64,000 nucleotides of DNA from Microbacterium ulmi (GCF_011759705.1 NZ_JAAOZF010000001.1:1-64000); one strand, 5' to 3'; shown: positions 48,023-57,046, counted from the stretch's first letter. The notes: generated from the sequence alone by a model not told the origin. Numbers and translations are program-made.

Positions 48023-48042
48023 GGCATCCTCCCCTTGATTAC

Positions 48043-48076
48043 GGACCACCGGTCTGTTACTTTAGAGACCATCGGT
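48043..48076. promoter_or_regulatory. Paired operator for the TetR regulator
   Basis: Two near-identical palindromes, GACCACCGGTC (48043-48053) and GACCATCGGTT (48066-48076), are 23 bases apart in the divergent gap. The second lies inside the spacer of the SDR promoter. This is a typical TetR operator layout. Confidence 0.6.
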
Positions 48077-48084
48077 TCTTAATT
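48056..48084 (+). promoter_or_regulatory. Promoter of the SDR gene
   Basis: TTACTT (48056-48061), 17-base spacer, TAATTC (48079-48084), then GGGAG before the ATG at 48102. The spacer contains one TetR-type palindrome. Confidence 0.5.
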
Positions 48085-48101
48085 CTAGACGGGAGCATCC
48101 C

Positions 48102-49046
48102 ATGTATCGAGTCCCTCCCCAGACGGGGCGGCGCGTCGTCGTCACAGGAGCCAACAGCGGCACGGGCAAGGAGGCCGCTCGACGGCTCGCAGGCGCCGGT
48201 GCGTCCGTCGTCATGGCCGTCCGCTCGCTCGAGAAGGGCGAGCAGGCCCGCGCAGACCTCCTCAGCGCGAACCCCGCGGCGCGGCTCGAGGTCCGAAGGC
48301 TCGACCTCGCCGATCTGTCGAGCGTGCGCGCTTTCGCCGCCGAGATCGTCGACCGCGGCGAGCCCCTCGACACGCTCGTCAACAACGCGGGCGTCATGAC
48401 GCCCCCGAAGCGCCTCGAGACCGCCGACGGGTTCGAGTTGCAGTTCGGCACGAACTTCCTCGGGCCGTTCCTGCTCACGAGCCTGCTCCTGCCTCGCCTC
48501 CTCGAGTCGGAGGCGCCGCGCGTCGCGACGATGTCGAGCGGCACGGCGAACAGCGGGCGCATCCGGTTCGACGACCTGCAGTGGCGGCAGAGCTACCGGC
48601 CCTACTTCGCCTACGCGCAGTCGAAGCTCGGCAACCTGCTCATGGGCATCCGCCTCGCCGCCCTCGCCGAGCGCAACGGCTGGCCGCTCCTGAGCACGAT
48701 CGCGCACCCCGGCTACACGCGGACCAACCTGCAGACGGCAGGCGGAAACCTCGTGCGCTCGGCCGACGCGCAGCGTCCGCCGATCCGCCGCACCCTCCTC
48801 CCGTCCCAGACCGTCGAGCAGGGCGCAGAGCCCCTGCTGTTCGCGGCCGCCGACCCCGCAGCCCTGCAGGGCGCGTACTACGGCCCCCGCAACGCGCTCA
48901 CGGGGCCGACCAAGCGCACCGGCATCCCGCGCAGCGCGCGCCGCGGTCCTGACACCGCCGAGGTGCTGTGGGCGGTGGCCCGCGAGCTGACCGACGCTCC
49001 CGACGTGACGCGACTGGCCGCGAGGGCCCGCTCGGTCACCGTGTGA
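48102..49046 (+). CDS. Short-chain dehydrogenase/reductase
   Basis: 314 aa classical SDR. Cofactor motif VVVTGANSGTGKEAA (about 12-26), NNAG in LVNNAGVMT (about 93-101), catalytic Ser in MSSGTANSG (about 146) and YAQSK (about 168-172). Resembles retinol-dehydrogenase/WW-domain-oxidoreductase-like SDRs acting on hydrophobic alcohols. Regulated by the divergent TetR (inference). Confidence 0.9.
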   Translation: MYRVPPQTGRRVVVTGANSGTGKEAARRLAGAGASVVMAVRSLEKGEQARADLLSANPAARLEVRRLDLADLSSVRAFAAEIVDRGEPLDTLVNNAGVMTPPKRLETADGFELQFGTNFLGPFLLTSLLLPRLLESEAPRVATMSSGTANSGRIRFDDLQWRQSYRPYFAYAQSKLGNLLMGIRLAALAERNGWPLLSTIAHPGYTRTNLQTAGGNLVRSADAQRPPIRRTLLPSQTVEQGAEPLLFAAADPAALQGAYYGPRNALTGPTKRTGIPRSARRGPDTAEVLWAVARELTDAPDVTRLAARARSVTV

Positions 49047-49079
49047 CGGGGCCCGCCGTTCGCGCGACCAGCAACGGTT

Positions 49080-49772
49080 TCACACGACGAGCGCGATCGC
49101 GACCCCGTCCCAGCCTTTCGCGTCGAGTGTCTGGAGCGCTGTCGCGTCGAAGCGCGGATCGGTTCCCAGCAGCTCGAGACCGCGCCGGGTTCCGATGACG
49201 TCCGACCTCGTCGCCGCCGGATCGGCGACCGCTCCCCCACGACCCACGTTGTCCACGACGACGACGGTGCCCGAACGCCCGAGCCGGGCCGCCCAATCGA
49301 GGTAGATCGTGTTCGATTCTTTGTCCGCGTCGATGAAGACGAGATCGAACCGCGCCGCGCTGCCGTCGAGGATCGCGGCTTCGAGGGTCGGCAGGACGTC
49401 GGCGGCACGGCCGAGCAGGATCTCGACCTTGTCGCCGACGCCCGAGCGGTCGAGATTCGCGCGCGCGATCTCGGCGTTGAGCGGCTCGGCCTCGATCGTC
49501 ACGACGGAGCCGTCGTCAGGGATGCCGCGGGCGAGCCAGATCGTGGAGTACGCCCCCAGGGTGCCGATCTCGAGCACGCGTCGAGCCCCCGACACGCGCG
49601 CGAGCAGATGCAGGAGCTTGCCGCTGACGGGCGCGACCTCGATCGAAGGGAGCCCCGCGGCTCGCTGGTCGGCGACCGCGGACTCGAGCGCAGCGTCATG
49701 CCCGACGAGCGTCTCGGCGAAGTAGCGGTCGACGGCACGCCAGCGCTCGGGCGTGGGAACGGGCTCGGACAT
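49080..49772 (-). CDS. O-methyltransferase, class I SAM-dependent (caffeoyl-CoA type)
   Basis: 230 aa Methyltransf_3 family. Motif I RVLEIGTLGAYSTIWLA (about 65-81), acidic EAEPLNAEIA (about 95-104), and metal-binding FDLVFIDADKESN (about 142-154) and VVVVDNVGRGG (about 170-180). The DADKE and DNV motifs hold the divalent metal used for catechol O-methylation. Substrate unknown. Confidence 0.9.
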   Translation of the reverse strand: MSEPVPTPERWRAVDRYFAETLVGHDAALESAVADQRAAGLPSIEVAPVSGKLLHLLARVSGARRVLEIGTLGAYSTIWLARGIPDDGSVVTIEAEPLNAEIARANLDRSGVGDKVEILLGRAADVLPTLEAAILDGSAARFDLVFIDADKESNTIYLDWAARLGRSGTVVVVDNVGRGGAVADPAATRSDVIGTRRGLELLGTDPRFDATALQTLDAKGWDGVAIALVV

Positions 49773-49926
49773 GGCCCCCAGCCAATCCCCGGCGGCACCC
49801 GGAGTCAACCCCCGCCGGGCGCGCCGCGCGCGATCGGCGCGGGCGCGCCGCGCGTGCGCGGGAGGACGGTTGTCGATCGGCTCCAAGCGATGTGCGCCGC
49901 GTCCCGTCACGCGGCACACTGGCGCG

Positions 49927-50397
49927 ATGCGCATGACCCCTCGACGCCTCGCCCTCGGCATGAGCCTGTGGATCCCGAACCTGTTCAGCGGAATCCGGGT
50001 CCGCCGGTTCTCCGACGACTGGACCCACGCGACGGTCGAGCTGCACGTCAACGTCTTCACCCGCAACTACGTCAAGACGGCGTTCGGAGGCTCGATGTCG
50101 GCCATGACCGATCCGTACTTCTTCATGCTCGTCATGCACCAGCTCGGCCGCGACCACGTCGTGTGGGACACGCGCGGCGAGATCGAGTTCGTCAAGCCGG
50201 GCCGCGGCATCCTGACCGCCGAGTTCGAGGTGTCGCGCGAGAAGGCGGCCGAGCTGCGCGAGCGCGCCCGCGGCGGCGCGAAGGTGCTCGAGTGGTTCGA
50301 GACCGAGATCCGGGATGCCTCAGGCGACGTCGTCGCACGCGTGCGCCGCGAGGTCTACGTCCGCGAGAAGAAGCGGGTCACCGAGGCCGCTCGCTGA
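49927..50397 (+). CDS. DUF4442 hotdog-fold protein
   Basis: 156 aa, hotdog-fold thioesterase-like. LGMSLWIPNLFSGIRVRRFS (about 9-28), the NYVKTAFGGSMSAMTDPYF segment (about 47-65) and WDTRGEIEFVKPGRGIL (about 80-96) are family features. May be an acyl-CoA thioesterase; not proven. CACACT ends 6 bases before the ATG, a weaker leaderless-type -10. Confidence 0.8.
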   Translation: MRMTPRRLALGMSLWIPNLFSGIRVRRFSDDWTHATVELHVNVFTRNYVKTAFGGSMSAMTDPYFFMLVMHQLGRDHVVWDTRGEIEFVKPGRGILTAEFEVSREKAAELRERARGGAKVLEWFETEIRDASGDVVARVRREVYVREKKRVTEAAR

Positions 50398-50398
50398 G

Positions 50399-50515
50399 CC
50401 GCGAGCCCGCAGCAGCGCACCGACTCCGGCGGATCGCGCCGAGCCCCGCAGCAGCGCGGACTCCGGCGGATCGCACCGGCTCCGCAGGATCGCAGCGGCT
50501 CCGCAGGATCAGCCG
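50399..50515. repeat. Short degenerate tandem repeat between convergent genes
   Basis: Two units of about 37 bases share GAGCC(C)CGCAGCAGCGC and GACTCCGGCGGATCGC, followed by two copies of CGGCTCCGCAGGATC. It fills the gap between the DUF4442 gene and the convergent SGNH hydrolase gene and may fold as a hairpin cluster. Confidence 0.6.
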
Positions 50516-51408
50516 CGGATCGTGCGAGGTTCGTGCGATCCTCCGGGCGTCGCAGCGGGCACGGCTGCGGGCTCCGTCCGGGGCGCGCGCTTCGACGCGT
50601 GCGGAGGCTTCCCCGCTGTCGCCGGCCCGACGGGCGCGAGCGCGCCGAGGACGGCGGGCAGCAGCGCCTCGGCCGTGCGCCGGTAGCCGAGCGCGCTCGG
50701 ATGGAAGCGGTCGAGGCTGAACATCTCGTCCGGCTGCGAGATGAAGAACGGGCCGACGGCCCGTGCGGTCGACACGACGGCCGCACCGGCGCGCTCCGCC
50801 GACTGGGCCTGCGCGGCCGCGAGCTGGCGCGACAGCCGCGACCCGAGCGCGCGCAGGGGCTGCGGCACGGGGCGCAGCGCGCCGAGGTCGGGGCACGTCC
50901 CCACCACGACGGCCGTGCCGTGCTCGCGCAGGCGTCGCACCGCGAGCTCGAGGTGACCGACCGAGGTGGCCACCGGCACGCGGTGCGTCACGTCGTTGCC
51001 CCCGACGACGATCACAGCGACGTCGGCGCGGTACTGGTCGGGCAGAGCGTCGAGCTGCGCCGCGAGCGCGGACGACTCGGATCCGACGATCGCGGCCGTG
51101 CGCAGGCGCACCGGCCGGTGCAGGTTCCGGCCGACGCCTTTCGCGAGACGCGCGCCGAGCGTCTCCTTGGGCCGCTGCGCCCCGAGCCCCGCCGCGATCG
51201 AGTCGCCGAGCAGCAGGAGCTCGACGGGCGGGCCCTCGTGGCGTGGGCGCCACACGCGGTCGGCGTCGAGCGCGGTCTCGCCGAGCGGCTTGCCGATCCG
51301 ACGGCGGGCCTGGGCCGCCTGACGGCGCAGCACGACCCCGGCGCCGAGCACCGCCGACGCGACGGACGCGACCGACAGCGCCGCGATCGCCGCCCGGGTG
51401 CTCCTCAT
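50509..51408 (-). CDS. SGNH/GDSL-family hydrolase
   Basis: 299 aa. One N-terminal membrane or signal helix (about 6-28), then the SGNH domain: block I LLLLGDSIAAGLGA (about 64-77, Ser nucleophile in GDS), block III VGGNDVTH (about 133-140), and block V SLDRFHPSALGY (about 229-240, with Asp and His). Probably secreted or membrane-tethered esterase. A basic low-complexity tail follows. ATG 51408; a longer reading to 51450 lacks support. Confidence 0.87.
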   Translation of the reverse strand: MRSTRAAIAALSVASVASAVLGAGVVLRRQAAQARRRIGKPLGETALDADRVWRPRHEGPPVELLLLGDSIAAGLGAQRPKETLGARLAKGVGRNLHRPVRLRTAAIVGSESSALAAQLDALPDQYRADVAVIVVGGNDVTHRVPVATSVGHLELAVRRLREHGTAVVVGTCPDLGALRPVPQPLRALGSRLSRQLAAAQAQSAERAGAAVVSTARAVGPFFISQPDEMFSLDRFHPSALGYRRTAEALLPAVLGALAPVGPATAGKPPHASKRAPRTEPAAVPAATPGGSHEPRTIRG

Positions 51409-51466
51409 GCCCCCGATTCGAACGCGCCCGCGTGAACGCACCGTGAACACGCGGCGCGCGCAGGCC

Positions 51467-52762
51467 TCACGCGAGCGGCTTGACCTCGAGCGCCTCCCGA
51501 GACGCGCCCGCGGACACCGTGGCGAAGGCCGTGTACCCGTCGGCGGTCGCGCGCTCCAGGAGCGCCTTGAGGTTCTTCGTGCGCTGCTCGAGCCGCACGC
51601 GCGACCCTTCCGCGATGAGCGCGGACTTCAGCGCGATCAGCTCCGCGATCGCGACGTCGCGGTCGTGGACGAGGACGACGGCGGAGGCCGCCGCATCCTC
51701 CCCCGCCTCGACGAGGTCGACGAGGCGCTCGAAGCCGATGGAGAAGCCGACCGCCGGGACATCCTGGCCGAGGAACCGGCCGATCATGCCGTCGTACCGG
51801 CCGCCGCCGCCCAGCGAATAGTCCACCGAGGGGTGCGCGAGCTCGAAGATCGTGCCCGTGTAGTAGCCCATGCCGCGCACGAGGAACGGGTCGAACCGCA
51901 GCGGGATGCCGCCGACGGGGTCGCCCGACGGCTGCGCCGCGGCGACGGCCTCGCCCAGGCCCACCAGGTGCGCGACGATCTCGTCGGGCGCGCCCTCGGG
52001 CAGCGCCTTGCGGATCTGCCGCTCGCCGTACGGGTTGTGCTCCATGGTCTGCGGGCGGCGCAGGAATGCCTCGAACGCGTCGACGGCGGCTGCGGTGGCC
52101 CCGCGCTCGCGGAGCTCTGCGACGACGCCGTCGGGTCCGAGCTTGTCGAGCTTGTCGATCGTGATGAGCACGGCGGGACGCTCCTCGGGCGCGAACCCGA
52201 ACGCGTCGAGCATCCAGTCCAGCGCACGGCGGTCGTTGATGCGGACGCTGCCGCCCTCGAGGCCCAGCGCGTCGAGCGTGTCGAGGGTCGCTGTGACGAG
52301 CTCGGCCTCGGCGCGGGACGAGGCATCTCCGATGATGTCGATGTCGCACTGCACGAACTGGCGATAGCGACCCTTCTGCGGCCGCTCCGCGCGCCAGACG
52401 GGGGCGATCTGGATCGATCGGAACACGGACGGGAGCTGGCCGCGGTTGCTCGCGTAGAAGCGCGCGAGCGGCACCGTCAGGTCGTACCTCAAGCCCAGAT
52501 CGGTGAGGGCGGCGGGGTCATCGGCCGCAGCGGCGATCGCGGAGGCGTCGAGTCCGCGCTTGAGCACGTTGAAGGCGAGCTTCTCGTTGTCGCCGCCGAT
52601 CCCCGCGTGCAGCCGCGCGTACTCCTCGACGACGGGGGTCTCGATCTCGTCGAAGCCGTGCGCACGGTAGCGCTCGCGGATGACGGCGAGCACGCGCTCG
52701 CGCCGGGCCTTGTCTGCGGGGAGGAAGTCGCGCATGCCGCGCGGCGGGTTCACGGATGCCAC
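51467..52762 (-). CDS. hisS: Histidine-tRNA ligase
   Basis: 431 aa class II synthetase. Motif 1 region near RGMRDFLPADKARRERV (about 8-24), motif 2 FRSIQIAPVWRAERPQKGRYRQF (about 112-134), His-binding GMGYYTGTIFEL (about 275-286) and motif 3 VPAVGFSIGFERL (about 314-326), ending in the anticodon-binding domain. Length is normal. Starts at GTG 52762. Confidence 0.95.
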   Translation of the reverse strand: MASVNPPRGMRDFLPADKARRERVLAVIRERYRAHGFDEIETPVVEEYARLHAGIGGDNEKLAFNVLKRGLDASAIAAAADDPAALTDLGLRYDLTVPLARFYASNRGQLPSVFRSIQIAPVWRAERPQKGRYRQFVQCDIDIIGDASSRAEAELVTATLDTLDALGLEGGSVRINDRRALDWMLDAFGFAPEERPAVLITIDKLDKLGPDGVVAELRERGATAAAVDAFEAFLRRPQTMEHNPYGERQIRKALPEGAPDEIVAHLVGLGEAVAAAQPSGDPVGGIPLRFDPFLVRGMGYYTGTIFELAHPSVDYSLGGGGRYDGMIGRFLGQDVPAVGFSIGFERLVDLVEAGEDAAASAVVLVHDRDVAIAELIALKSALIAEGSRVRLEQRTKNLKALLERATADGYTAFATVSAGASREALEVKPLA

Positions 52763-52787
52763 GCACCCATCTTTCCAGGTCGTGTGC

Positions 52788-52830
52788 GTCGACTCGCGCC
52801 AGCCGGGGCGCGGAGGTCGACTCGCGCTAG
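52788..52830. repeat. Direct repeat spanning the mazG stop codon
   Basis: GTCGACTCGCGCCAG (52788-52802) and GTCGACTCGCGCTAG (52816-52830) are 28 bases apart; the second overlaps the mazG stop (TAG on the minus strand). It is in the short gap between hisS and mazG. Confidence 0.6.
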
Positions 52831-53540
52831 CGTCCTCGCGCCTCCGCCGCGCGGATGTCGGCCTGAAGCGCCCGCAGCCGCTCCCGGAGCGCGCGCTCGG
52901 CATCCCACCCGTTGTCGCGCGCCGACCCGACGAGAGCCAGCAGCGCCTCCCCGAGCTCCTCCTCCGACCCCACCGACCGCACCGTCGTCGCCCACGCCGG
53001 TCGAGCGTCCAGGTCACCCGGATCCGCACTCTCGTGCGCCGGGGTGTCCTGGGCACGGGGCGGGGTGGGGGGTGCGATGCCGACGGCGTCCGCCTTGCCC
53101 AGGAGCTTCTGGGCGAGCGCCAGGCTCGGCATCCGCTCGCTCACACCGTCCAGGACGCTGCGCCGCTCGTGCTTCTCCAGGGCCTTCGCGGCGTTCCACA
53201 GCACGAGCACCTGTTCAGGGGTCTCGGCGACCTCGCCCGCGAACACGTGCGGATGCCGGCGCACCATCTTCTCCGTGAGCCCGCGCGCGACGTCGTCGAT
53301 GTCGAACGGGTCGTCGGGGTCGCGCGACGCGATCTCGGCGTGGAACAGCACCTGCCACAGCAGATCGCCGAGCTCCTCGCGCAGGTCGGCGCGCGATCCC
53401 TCCTCGACGGCGTCGATGAGCTCCGCGCTCTCCTCGACGAGGTACGGCACGAGGTCGCCGTGCGTGATCCGCTGCGTCCACACGCAGCGGTCGCGCACGG
53501 TCGTCATCGTCTGGGCGGCTTCCCGCAGGGGGTCGGTCAC
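52827..53540 (-). CDS. mazG: Nucleotide pyrophosphohydrolase MazG
   Basis: 237 aa. The MazG domain (about 15-110) shows LVPYLVEESAELIDAVEEG (about 30-48) and REELGDLLWQVLFHAEIA (about 54-71), whose Glu/Asp residues bind magnesium, followed by DIDDVARGLTEKMVRRHPHVF. It clears aberrant nucleoside triphosphates. The C-terminal third is divergent, with a Pro-rich linker before a short helical end. GTG start overlaps the nhaA stop. Confidence 0.9.
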   Translation of the reverse strand: MTDPLREAAQTMTTVRDRCVWTQRITHGDLVPYLVEESAELIDAVEEGSRADLREELGDLLWQVLFHAEIASRDPDDPFDIDDVARGLTEKMVRRHPHVFAGEVAETPEQVLVLWNAAKALEKHERRSVLDGVSERMPSLALAQKLLGKADAVGIAPPTPPRAQDTPAHESADPGDLDARPAWATTVRSVGSEEELGEALLALVGSARDNGWDAERALRERLRALQADIRAAEARGR

Positions 53541-54691
53541 GACGTCTCCATCCTCCGATGATGCCTCGCTCGCCACGACACGAGGGCGCCCGCCAGCACG
53601 AGGGCGGCGCTGGACCCCGTCAGCACGGCGAGGATCGCCTCGTCGTGCACGACGGCGTCGTCCGCGAAGGCCAGGTCGGCGAGGAGGAGCGACACCGTGA
53701 ACCCGATGCCGCCGAGCGCGCCCGCGGCGAGCAGATCGCCCAGGGCGAGCCGCGGCTGGTCGGGCGGCGCCGCGAAGCGCTGCGCGATCCATCCCGCCCC
53801 TGCGATCCCCACGAGCTTCCCGAGCGGGAGCGCGATCGCGATGCCCCAGAACGCCGGCGACAGCCCGGACCCCACCGCAGGGATCGGCACGAGCGCGGCC
53901 GTGAACGCGAACAGGGGCAGGATGAGCCCGTTGACCCACGGCTCGAGCGCGTGCCGCACCCCGAGCGCACGCCCCTGCGCCATCGCGAGGCCGAGGAGCA
54001 CACCCGCGATCGTCGCGTGCACGCCCGACAGCAGCACGAGCACCCACGTCGCGATCGCGAGCACGACGAGGGATGCCGCGACCCACCCGCGTGCGCGCGG
54101 ACCGTCGATGCGGCTCACGACGGCGAACAGAACGACCGCGATCACGGCGAACGCGAGCATCGCGAGGTCGAGCCCGCTCGCGTAGAGCACGGCGATGAAC
54201 ACGATGCCCACGATGTCGTCGAGGATCGCGAGCGCGAGCAGGAACACGCGCAGCGACGACGGCAGTCCGCGCCCGAACACCGCGAGGACGCCGAGCGCGA
54301 AGGCGATGTCGGTCGCGGTCGGCACGGGCCACCCCGCCGTCGGGCCGGCACCGGCGACGGCGATCGCGAGGTACACGAGGATCGGCACGACGACGCCGCC
54401 GGCCGCCGCGATCGCCGGCTGCACGGCCCGTCGCGCCGAGCGCAGCTCGCCGCGCGTGAGCTCGAACTGCAGCTCGACGGACACGACGAAGAAGAAGACC
54501 GCGAGCAGCCCCTCCGACACCCAGTGCGACAGCGAGAGATCGACGGGACCCGCCCCGAGATGCACCCGCGAGAACGCCAGCACACGGTCGGCCGCGGGCG
54601 AGTTCGCGACGACGAGCCCCGCGAACGCCGCCGCGAGAAGCAGGATCGCGGGAAGACGCGCCGAGCGCAGGTGCGAGCCCGCCGCCGTCAT
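53537..54691 (-). CDS. nhaA: Na+/H+ antiporter NhaA
   Basis: 384 aa with about 11-12 transmembrane helices. The ion-binding Asp pair of E. coli NhaA corresponds to LALAILDDIVGIVFI (about 152-166), and other NhaA features are TATDIAFALGVLAVFG (about 125-140) and FTVSLLLADLAF (about 331-342). It expels Na+ in exchange for protons. ATG overlaps the GH31 stop (ATGA). Confidence 0.92.
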   Translation of the reverse strand: MTAAGSHLRSARLPAILLLAAAFAGLVVANSPAADRVLAFSRVHLGAGPVDLSLSHWVSEGLLAVFFFVVSVELQFELTRGELRSARRAVQPAIAAAGGVVVPILVYLAIAVAGAGPTAGWPVPTATDIAFALGVLAVFGRGLPSSLRVFLLALAILDDIVGIVFIAVLYASGLDLAMLAFAVIAVVLFAVVSRIDGPRARGWVAASLVVLAIATWVLVLLSGVHATIAGVLLGLAMAQGRALGVRHALEPWVNGLILPLFAFTAALVPIPAVGSGLSPAFWGIAIALPLGKLVGIAGAGWIAQRFAAPPDQPRLALGDLLAAGALGGIGFTVSLLLADLAFADDAVVHDEAILAVLTGSSAALVLAGALVSWRARHHRRMETS

Positions 54692-56991
54692 CCTCCCGCC
54701 TCCAGCGCCTTCTCGGCCGCGACGTACGCCGAGAGCTCGTCGGCGACCGGCGATCCGTCGCGCACGAACAGCGCGGGCTCGCCGGGCTCCGCGCCGACGA
54801 GCGCCTGCGACACCCCCGCCTCGCTGCCGTACATGGCGCCCGACCAGACGTGCTTCCAGCGCCCGGGCGGGAGCGTCGCGGCGACGGCCTCCGCGCCCCT
54901 CTCGACGACGGGCGCGAGCACGATGTCGGCGCCCAGCTGCAGCTCGTCGTCGGCGCTGCCCGTCGACAGGAGCCGCTCGGCGGGATTCAGGATCCACGGA
55001 TGCTGGGGCGCCGTCCGCAGCGGCCCCTGCGCCGCAAGGCGCGCGCGCTCGGGCCCGAGGGCCGCGAACAGGCGCGCGAGCTTCGCGATCTGACGTGCGA
55101 GCCGCGAGTCCTCGGCCGGCTGGGCCGCGGCATCCGGCCGAGTCCCCTCGGTCGTGCGGAACACCGGCTGGAGAAGGGATGCCTCGGCCCACCGCACGAC
55201 GAGCTCGTCGTCGCGCGCGACGTCGCCCACGATCGGCAGGTCGATGCTCGTCGAGCCGCCGATGTCGCCGTGCACCTGCGCGACGCCGCTCGCAGACAGC
55301 GACTGCGTGAGCGACAGGGCCGAGCGCAGTCCGTCCTCCGCGGACCAGTCCTGCGTCTGATCGCCCAGCCAGACGGCATCCGCGGCGCCCGCAGAGTCCG
55401 TGCCCCCGCTGCGATGCCACACGAACCCCTCGGCGCCGAGGCCCGAGATCTCGAGGGCGCGCGCGTTGACCTGCTGCCACAGGACGGGCCAGCGCACGCG
55501 CCAGTCGATGCCGACGCCGCCCTGGAGCCGCGCCTCCGGCGGCGGACCCTCGCCGGCGTCGGCCATCCAGCCGGAGGCGCCGACACCCGCGACCTGCGCG
55601 GCGATCACCTGGGCGAGCCACTCCCGCGCCTCGGGGTTGGACAGATCGACGGACGCGACCGTCACGCCGCCCTGATCGGTCGCGAGCACGGCGCCGTCGT
55701 CATCGCGCGCGAGGTATCCGGCGTCCGCGGCCTCCGCGTAGAGATCGCGGTCGCCGCGCCCGGCGGCAGCTGCGCCTGCGTCGGCCGACAGCCACGGCGC
55801 GACGTACGTCAGGACGCGGATCCCCTGGCCCGCGAGCTCCGCGACGAGCTCGTCCCAGCCTGCGTAGCGCTGGGCGTCGAGGGTCCAGTTCGCCCGCGGG
55901 CGCACACCGGTGCCCGCGTCCTGCACACCCGTCCAGTCCTGGACCCACACGGCGGAGAGCGGCGCGGCCGCCGCCTGCAGGGTCGCGATCTTCTCGCGCA
56001 GCGCCGACGTACCCCCCTGCAGCCCCGCGATGAGGCCCGACGACGCCCAGGCGGGCGGAGGCGCGGCGACGCCGGCCCACTCGGCCTGGATCGAGAGCGC
56101 GCCCAACGGCGTCGCCGCGGCGGCGATCGAGAAGTCCGCGGCATCCGCCCAGACCTCCCAGATCATGCGGTCGTCGGGTCGCAGATCGACCGACGAGATC
56201 GCGTCGCCGCGGTAGGCGAGGCTGCGCGCGCGATCCGTGACGTTGACGCCGCTCACGAACCAGGAGGTGTCCTGGTCGCCTGCCGCGTCGGCCGTGACAT
56301 CCATGTAGAACGAGAGCGGCTGCTCGCCGCGGCCGACGCCCTGTTCGCGCGGGAGGAGAGGGATGCGGCGTCCGCGCAGGTTCCATGCGGCCGACTGCGC
56401 GCCGAACCCGTGCACGCCTTCTGCGGCGTCGAGACGGGCGGCGAGGTACAGGCGATCCGCTCGGCCCGTGAGGGTCGCGGAGACGTCGAGTCGTCCTGCG
56501 GCGCCCTCGGCGAGACGCAGCTGCCAGCCGACGGTCGTGTCGTCGTCGCCCGAGAGGGTTCCGCTGAGCACGAGCGCGCCGTCCGCCTCGACGGCGGCGC
56601 TCTCGACCCGCTGGTCGCCCCACGCCTGGGAGAGCCTGTCGTTCAGACGCACGATGCCGGCGTCGTCGACGATCCAGGGGTCGCCCAGGCCCGCCGTCAG
56701 AAAGGCCTCGCCCTGCGGGGTCTCCCACGCGGGAGCGGCCGCATCGGGATGGACGACGCGCAGGCGCGGGCCGAGGGTGACGGTGAATCCGCCCACCGCC
56801 CACTCGCCGCGCGCCGCCGACGAGACGGCGAGCGCGCCGCGAGGAGGATCTGCGAGATCCGTCGATGCGCGCGGCAAGCGGACGGCGACAACGATCGCGA
56901 CCACGACCACGACGGCGACGACCAGCGCGAGCAGGCTCAGCCCGACGCGGCGGCCGAAGTGCGGGCGGCGCGGGCCGTCGTCGTCGATCAC
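54688..56991 (-). CDS. Membrane-anchored GH31 glycoside hydrolase, YihQ-like subgroup
   Basis: 767 aa. One N-terminal transmembrane helix (about 15-40) then a GH31 domain. GWMADAGEGPP is the nucleophile region (Asp), comparable to GWMADFGEYLP of sulfoquinovosidase YihQ, and QVHGDIGGS holds the acid/base. The YihQ sulfonate-binding Trp as I recall it is not obvious (VRPRANW instead of KRVMWNW), so an alpha-glucosidase of unknown substrate is safer. GTG start, 7 bases after TAGGCT (56999-57004). First gene of a run with nhaA and mazG. Confidence 0.85.
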   Translation of the reverse strand: MIDDDGPRRPHFGRRVGLSLLALVVAVVVVVAIVVAVRLPRASTDLADPPRGALAVSSAARGEWAVGGFTVTLGPRLRVVHPDAAAPAWETPQGEAFLTAGLGDPWIVDDAGIVRLNDRLSQAWGDQRVESAAVEADGALVLSGTLSGDDDTTVGWQLRLAEGAAGRLDVSATLTGRADRLYLAARLDAAEGVHGFGAQSAAWNLRGRRIPLLPREQGVGRGEQPLSFYMDVTADAAGDQDTSWFVSGVNVTDRARSLAYRGDAISSVDLRPDDRMIWEVWADAADFSIAAAATPLGALSIQAEWAGVAAPPPAWASSGLIAGLQGGTSALREKIATLQAAAAPLSAVWVQDWTGVQDAGTGVRPRANWTLDAQRYAGWDELVAELAGQGIRVLTYVAPWLSADAGAAAAGRGDRDLYAEAADAGYLARDDDGAVLATDQGGVTVASVDLSNPEAREWLAQVIAAQVAGVGASGWMADAGEGPPPEARLQGGVGIDWRVRWPVLWQQVNARALEISGLGAEGFVWHRSGGTDSAGAADAVWLGDQTQDWSAEDGLRSALSLTQSLSASGVAQVHGDIGGSTSIDLPIVGDVARDDELVVRWAEASLLQPVFRTTEGTRPDAAAQPAEDSRLARQIAKLARLFAALGPERARLAAQGPLRTAPQHPWILNPAERLLSTGSADDELQLGADIVLAPVVERGAEAVAATLPPGRWKHVWSGAMYGSEAGVSQALVGAEPGEPALFVRDGSPVADELSAYVAAEKALEAGG

Positions 56992-56998
56992 GGCACCC

Positions 56999-57004
56999 AG
57001 CCTA
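56999..57004 (-). promoter_or_regulatory. Leaderless-type -10 of the GH31 gene
   Basis: TAGGCT, 7 bases before GTG 56991. Confidence 0.55.
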
Positions 57005-57040
57005 TGGACCCTGCGTGATCTGGACGTAACACGCGCGGGA

Positions 57041-57046
57041 TACCGT
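57041..57046 (+). promoter_or_regulatory. Leaderless-type -10 of ppc
   Basis: TACCGT, 6 bases before ATG 57053. Confidence 0.55.
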
